Source: Yamagishiella unicocca
Lineage: Eukaryota; Chlorophyta; Chlorophyceae; Chlamydomonadales; Volvocaceae
NCBI GenBank assembly: GCA_003116995.1
Contig: BDSL01000045.1
Span: 434,001 to 498,000, forward strand
DNA length: 64,000 nt
Direction: 5' to 3'
Of this stretch, positions 58,386-64,000 are shown piece after piece. How positions within the stretch are numbered: the stretch's first letter is position 1; each line of letters opens with the position of its first letter. The notes beneath the pieces were generated by a model, which worked only from the letters and a program-made list of their open reading frames with translations, was not told the origin of the DNA and ran no database searches. A program made the position numbers and the translations under genes.

Positions 58386-59467
58386 TTTCGACACTGTACC
58401 GTCAGGAGGAGGTGTATCAGAAAGCTAATATAGTGGATAAAGTGAAACGTGTGATTCCAATATTGTATGTATAATGTAAACTTAGTTGCAAGGACAGTGG
58501 CCATGGTAAAGTTATATGCAAGTCCGAAGGTTCGAAGGAGAACGCGCTCCAGGGAAGGATTCCATCATCAAGGCTACTGGAATCAACAGAGCCTCGTAAT
58601 ACTTTCCTCAAAATAAATATGGGCCACTGCTGACATATCCATCCGCCATGATGCTACCTACAGCCACCGGCCGGTTTGGGCGCGGCATTAGGCTGATTGT
58701 TACGGTAGTTAGTTACCGCCCTGTGAGGACTTTCAAACCTGAAATTATACATCCTTATTCCTTTGATTCCCGTAACATGCATTCGAGCATAAGTCGGCCC
58801 GAAACCATCGCCCTTCGGCCTGTGGTTATTCGTACTCCTATGCAGCTGCCGTATCCTGCAACGTGGAGGAGCTCCAGTGTCGGTTAGAATGGTGCATAAT
58901 GGGCTGACTCTCCCTAACACTTGCCTCAGCTGGGGAAACAGGGATAACCGTGTCGTACCGTGCATTGCACAACACGTAAAACCAAAAAGGATCCACAGAA
59001 ACCCTTGGAAATCAAGGGGACGAGAAATGGCCGATCGGTGGTCTCAATTAAAGCTGCTCTGTCCTCAAAGTTTGCAAACATGCCGTTATTTTGGTCGTTG
59101 TAGTTATTTCTCCACCTGTACAACCTGGATGGTAGCGTCCGTGCCTTACAAGTTACCCACATACCAGCCGCCGGTTTCCCAACCCAAAGCCACCCGCGTG
59201 CACCTGTGCTGTGCCTTCCCCCAGTCTTGCGCCTATCCGGAACTGTTGAAGCGTCATTCGACGTATGCACCCATGCATGTTTGTGTTGCCGCGTTCTTTC
59301 TCCGTTGATTGCCCGATGAGCGAGCGGTGCGTCCATCAGCACGTCCCGCACTTGCATCCTTATGTTCGAGGACGGAGCTGCCAGGGGCCTTTCAGCACAA
59401 CACCATGGCCAGGGCCGCACAAGCTGGGGAGCGCCAGGTAGGGTTGCACTACGCAGAGCCGAGCCGG

Positions 59468-59597
59468 CAAATTGGACTCAGTTTTTTTGCAGGAAATTGG
59501 ACTCAGGTTTTATGCAGGCATATTGGGCTCAGGTTTGAACCAGGCAAATTGGATCCAGGTTTTATGCAGGCTATTTAGGGTTTTAGGGTTTAGGGCA
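59468..59597. repeat. 25-bp tandem repeat ending in telomere-like repeats
   Basis: Four diverged copies of AAATTGGACTCAGGTTTTAT plus GCAGG are followed at 59574-59597 by TTTAGGG, TTTTAGGG and TTTAGGG. These match plant-type and Chlamydomonas-type telomere units. Confidence 0.8.
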
Positions 59598-59754
59598 CCC
59601 AGGGTAGCACTACGTAGCGCAATGACGCCAATGCTGCACTGTGTATGACCAGGGCCGCGTGCCTTAAGACAGGGTTAGGGCCACACGGGGGCTGCGGCAC
59701 GCCACAAGGCATGGCCAGGACAGCTCCTCAGGGCCATATTGGGGGGGACTGGGC

Positions 59755-59890
59755 CACGCTTAACAGGACCTTGGCCACGCTTAACATGGCCTTGGCCGCG
59801 CTTAACAGGGCCCAAGGCCCACAAAGCAGGGCCTGGACCCCACTAAACAGGGCCTGGGCCCCACTAAGCAAGTCCAGGGCTACCCAAGCA
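59755..59890. repeat. Diverged ~22-bp tandem repeat
   Basis: Six or so units of the type GGCCACGCTTAACAGGACCTT, grading into GGGCCTGGACCCCACTAAACA-like units. Each block is quoted in at most 21 bases and shares AACAGGGCC. Confidence 0.65.
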
Positions 59891-60835
59891 GGGACAGGGA
59901 ATCTGCAGCGCTAGGGCCATGCTGGGCTAGGCGCGGCTGCGCAGGGGCTGCACAGCCCACACGAAAACTGAGGATAGCTCGCTCGCGCACGTTATGCTAA
60001 AGCTAAAACGAAACGTCGTATTTGCATCACACCTGCAATACCTGTGCGGTATCGATGTGACAGCATCCATGCCCAATTCAGACCTATGAATGCAGATTAG
60101 TGCGGGAACAACTGCACACGTTACACCGTTACCTTTACGGTATGATGGTTACCACTTAAAAGATCACCAGTTTTCCGCAAGACATCATACACGCCAGCTC
60201 CCCTGCCGGCTCCCCCCTGCTACCCTTGTCGGGTCTCGGCCAGCTAACACGGTTCAATACAGGCGTGGCGGCGCAACAGACGCATGCAACCTAATGGGCC
60301 AGAACGCAGCCGGCCGCCACAAAAGAATACGGTCACACACACATGCACATGCACGGCCAGCAGTGCACGCATCCATGCCGCGCCCAGAAACTGCAGAAAC
60401 TGCGACGAACTCACAGCAGCGCTTCGTACAGGAAGGGTCCTAAAAACGCCCACCGGGCCGACACGCAACCCTCTTGTACAGGCTACATTCATCGGGCGCC
60501 CTCACCAGAGAAAGTCATTTGCGGGCCACAGTTGTTAGTACAGAAAGGCCAAGCTGCGGGGTTTCGAGCACTTACGCGACACTCCACGCTCACAGACCTC
60601 TCCACGAACCCATACGCGCATCAGAAACTACTGCAAGAGGTTACCCTTGCAACGCGCATCACAAACTTCCAACGCTCGCGCGCTGTGCACACACTCTATC
60701 TGCAGCCACCTTGTAAAGCAAAAACGGCCAGGCGGCTACCCTCGGCACGCGCACCTGCCTAAGCATAAACTCAGTGCCGAGTTTGAGTCATTTCTGCACT
60801 GCGAGCAGGGGAAGGCAACCATCACGGCGCGGGAT

Positions 60836-61148
60836 TCACTTCACTTCTTCATCTTCTTCGTCCTTGGGAGCGCTGGCTGAAGGCGGCAGCCGGTTGTACT
60901 CCTGCACGGCCTTGAGCGCCTTGTTGTACGCCACCTGTGCAATCAAGCACACCGCAGATTACACGCTGCGGCGAAGCGGACGACTGCAACGCGAGAAGGC
61001 AGTCCTTCGGCAAAAGCGAGACCGCGTTCACAACAATCCATTAGGGACGAGAACAGCCTACTTCCTGTCAGTTCGTTGCCACGTACCACTCGGTTATTAG
61101 CTGCTGCCACAATACGATCGGCCACCAAGACTTCCACGGCTGCCGGGT
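60836..61148 (-). CDS. Last two exons of an unrecognised gene
   Basis: Exon 61148-61087 (DPAAVEVLVADRIVAAANNRV) is joined in phase to 60934-60836 (VAYNKALKAVQEYNRL, then an acidic tail PKDEEDEEVK and stop). Both have clean splice sites. The peptide is helical with a charged C-terminal end. Upstream exons could not be identified between 61149 and 62040, where the sequence is less GC-rich and looks noncoding. I do not recognise the family. Confidence 0.45.
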
Positions 61149-62040
61149 CTGCAGATAGAGCGCGGTTTTGGACAGGCAGGTTTCAAATGCATGACGTAGC
61201 ACTCAAAATTGGGATGTGGCGGGGCAAGAGGGGAACAAGACGTTCACCTAGGACGGAATCTGGTCCTGGTCGGCTTCGAACCGAAAAGCTAGGCATTTAC
61301 ACGTGGTGTGCTCTTAACAACCAAGATGCCCGACGTACCACCTGCTTCCCACATTCGACTCTACTGTGACTTCGAACACAAGCTGACCGATGCCTAGCAA
61401 GACTTCAAGCTGTCTACTCATAAACAAGGAAGGGATGGCTTTTGACGCGGCACGTTAATAGCTCCGATGGACCGGCTGTGGCTGGCGCCCGCACTAAAGA
61501 ATTGTGGCGGGCTGGTGGCCTACGGACTAGCCAGCGCTCTCAGGTTGGATAAGCGCCGCTATCCGGTTGACGTGCCAGCCTATTGCGCCTTACACCAGCA
61601 GGCCCATGTACCACCACCCTTAGCACTAGTCAGCTGCTCGGGCATCTTACGCAATGCCACCAACCGGCTATAAGATGGACACCTGCAGCCGAGGCTTGCT
61701 ATTCCGGCTGCATAGCCAGAATCGCCCCATTTTCGCGCGCAAGATTGTCAAGCGGTCATAACAATACCGATAGCTACGACACGCCGACCTTCCATTAACA
61801 TAAAGAATCACAGGACACTGCCATAGCTCCTTGGCAGTGACATAATATTTCTGCATCTCCTATTTAGAGTCTCGCGCCTTGTCTTATTCCTGGTGGCTGT
61901 TGGTCTGTCATGTACAGCAGGTTTGGGGTGACAGCTATCACACTCCGTCATACGGACTGCTAGATGCGCTATGACGCACTTGCGGTGTGTAAGACTACGA
62001 ATCCTTCCTATACTCAGTGACGCTGCACGCGTTGACGCAA
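61149..62040. other. Spacer, 3' side of the SAND gene
   Basis: It presumably contains the SAND gene 3' UTR and possibly unseen 5' exons of the gene at 60836. No repeat or ORF is supported. Confidence 0.3.
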
Positions 62041-64000
62041 TCACGCATCGCCGCCGTCTACCGCTCGCTCGAGGAACGTGCCGATGGAAGGCCCCACCGC
62101 CTCACCCACGAGCACACGTATGCTGGCCTTCCAATTCTTTCCACGCAATCCGCCCTCCTGCACAAACTCAAGCGGGGTCACACACCGTGACGGCGCCGCG
62201 TCCGCCCACACGCCCTCCCGCTTAACGGCCTGGAGCTCAATGCATGCCGGTACCTTGGTGCGATCCCGCTCGGCCTGGCGATACGCGTGCATGTCAAACT
62301 GCCCGCGCGCGCCCTGGAGAGCCCCTCTGCCAACGCCGCTAACGACGGGAACAAGCGGTTTGGGTTTGTCGGCGACTTGCACTTGAGCGACGGCCGCAAC
62401 CGCCTGTGCAGGGGCAGCGCTGTGCGCTGCAGCGGACCGCGCGCGGTATGCCGGCTGTTTGCGGGTAATCGGCGGGGCCGGCGGTATTGTCGCGCCCTTG
62501 ATCAGCATGTCGGCTTGCGCAAGACCGTTCCCGCTCGCCGGTGTGGACTGGTCCGTGGCTTGCTCAAGCAGGCGCATGTGCTGGAGGCGCTTCAGATTGC
62601 CAACGTGCACAGCACCCGGCGCTCGCCTGGTGATAGTGCCCAAGGGATACAGCTTGCGACTTTCCGCGGGGATTGCTGGCGGCGCACCGCCCTGCGTCCT
62701 TCCCAACTGAAACGCAACGGATTGACCCAACGCCGGGAAGGACTGCTGGCCATCGCCGCCTTGCCGCATCAGCTTCTGTAGCACCGCTGCCAGCAGGTGG
62801 TATATGCCGACAAGCAGCCCCTGCACCGCTTGCAGCTGTGCTCTAAGGCTGGCCACTTCCTTGGTCAAAGCCTCCGCAGTATCTGCCCAGTGGGCAGCCT
62901 TAGCCTCCGCGGCTGCCAGCTTCGCCTCTGTGGTGTCGCAGCGGCATCGGCAGGCGAGTGGGCATCTACTGCTAACCGACGCAGTCACCCGTTGGCTGTC
63001 AGCTTTTGGTTATGTGATTCCGGCCTTTGCGCTCTGTTTCTGGTGCAACACGGCTGCTTGGGGGAGACGCGCAATGATTAACCCTCGTATCCCGATTTCC
63101 AAACCGTTTCCTTACGTAAGCCTTCCCACCCGCTGTGCACATACCGTCGGTTCGTTCCCGCAGCTGCTGGTGCTTGTCCATTTGCGCCTGCAGGTCCTCC
63201 AGGGAATTCCGCACCTGCAACCACGCGGTCCACAGGCACACATCAGACCCCCAAACGTACATGGTGCATCCAACACGCCGCTGGGCGCCGATGCAGCTCA
63301 GGAGCAAAGAAGCGAAGGCCTCCTTGACCGTTGAAGGCCCCTTGCCGATTCAGATTCTATTCCCCCAATATCCCCACGCAAGGCCTTTGAAACAGCTGCT
63401 GCGACTCAATTGGAAACGGTAGCTGCATGGGCGTCACTTACTCCATCTTCGAGGCGGTTTTGCTCCGCCATCAACGATGGGTGAATCACGGGAATGGTGG
63501 TAGCTGCAGCAAAGTTGGGCGGCGCTGAGCGAGGTGAAGTGGCACGAGGCGGCATGCCAGGTGGTGGCCGTGTCGCCGGTCCAGGCGCCGGTCCAGGCTG
63601 CGACTGGGTCGGCGGCGCTTGCGCGTCGGCAGCCGGAACCGCACTAGCCACGGTCTGAGTTGAAGGCGGCACCGCCGAAACGCCATTAGTGGCAGCCGCA
63701 GGCCGAGCGGGCTGCTGCGCAGGAGTCATCGGTTGTACGGGAGGCTCTTTTGGTAATGTCGGCACTGCTGCTGCTGGTGTCGCCACTGCCGTCGCTGCCG
63801 CCTCCGAGGGCTGTTGGTGTACTTGCTGTCGCCCGTTTGTCGGCTGCTGCTCCGTCGGCCCGGACGGCTTGCTAGGAGCCGAGGGGGTTCCGTTGCTGCT
63901 GCTAATGCCTGTGGTAGGCGATTCGGCCTCCTCCACGTCCACCTTCTTAAATGAATCGTCCCAGGCGTCCGAAACTTTGACGCGCTTCGACACTTTGCCA
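62041..64000 (-). CDS. SAND-domain protein, possible RegA/VARL-like regulator (5' end beyond window)
   Basis: At least three exons: >64000-63442 (KRVKVSDAWDDSFKKVDVEE, then a Pro/Ala/Gln-rich stretch), about 63340-63145 (helical, ending QAQMDKHQQLRERTD) and about 62975-62041. The last exon has a coiled coil (TTEAKLAAAEAKAAHWADTA...) and a disordered Ala/Pro middle. At its C terminus it carries a SAND core: ACIELQAVKREGVW, then CVTPLEFVQEGG and GKNWKASIRV. This matches the SAND order CI...W.TP.EF...GG...K[DN]WK.SIR, and KNWK is the DNA-contacting motif. In volvocine algae SAND-type (VARL) domains define RegA and its relatives, transcriptional regulators of cell fate and stress response. Membership of that family is inferred. 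The acceptor of the last exon is uncertain (62935-62980). The stop follows 25 residues after the motif. Confidence 0.7.

Larger units (their letters stand above)
58386..60835. other. Intergenic region with tandem repeats
   Basis: It begins with the RIB72 promoter and 5' UTR. No supported gene lies within it. Repeat arrays at 59468-59597 and 59755-59890 are listed separately. Plus-strand frames at 60090-60760 are His/Thr/Arg-rich and unconvincing. Confidence 0.35.

Noticed and set aside
1..64000. tRNA and rRNA genes
   Set aside because: I scanned for obvious cloverleaf arms and conserved rRNA blocks and saw none. A covariance-model scan would be needed to exclude degenerate or intron-containing tRNAs.

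Overview
The window looks like nuclear DNA of a flagellate green alga, most likely a volvocine/chlamydomonadalean species. The evidence is intron-rich, GC-rich genes with Ala/Ser-rich low-complexity inserts, a RIB72-type ciliary doublet protein, a plant/algal-type Deg protease, a SAND-domain protein of the kind found in RegA-like regulators, TTTAGGG/TTTTAGGG-type repeats, and abundant retroelement debris. I cannot name the species. Exon models were built by hand from splice signals, reading phase and family knowledge, without any search or RNA evidence.

Layout. 1-14.3 kb is ordinary gene space: a minus-strand Ala-rich gene running off the left edge, a divergently transcribed SLC25A44-like mitochondrial carrier, and an 11-exon DegP-type protease. 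15.3-35 kb is repeat-rich accessory DNA. It holds a TIR-bounded 1.26-kb element with one long ORF, a truncated Ty3 retrotransposon abutting a broken purine-synthesis gene (FGAR amidotransferase), an unknown mitochondrial-looking gene, a broken gag-like ORF ending in a striking double palindrome, a LINE 3' end, a DNA-methyltransferase-like ORF and a 1.3-kb minisatellite of a 21-bp unit.

35.4-54.6 kb is the most interesting part. Two intact minus-strand paralogues (exons spanning 35441-40842 and 44264-49028) encode a coiled coil, a HET-like/TIR-like domain, a linker and nine ankyrin repeats. Each ankyrin repeat sits on its own phase-0 exon of about 99 nt. Further degraded pieces of the same gene lie at 52.5 and 54.2 kb. 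The architecture resembles that of intracellular immune receptors that lack a central NTPase, and the locus looks like a birth-and-death family riddled with LINE and MITE-like insertions.

55.7-64 kb returns to single-copy genes: RIB72 (three DM10 domains plus EF hands), two terminal exons of an unrecognised gene, and a minus-strand SAND-domain protein running off the right edge.
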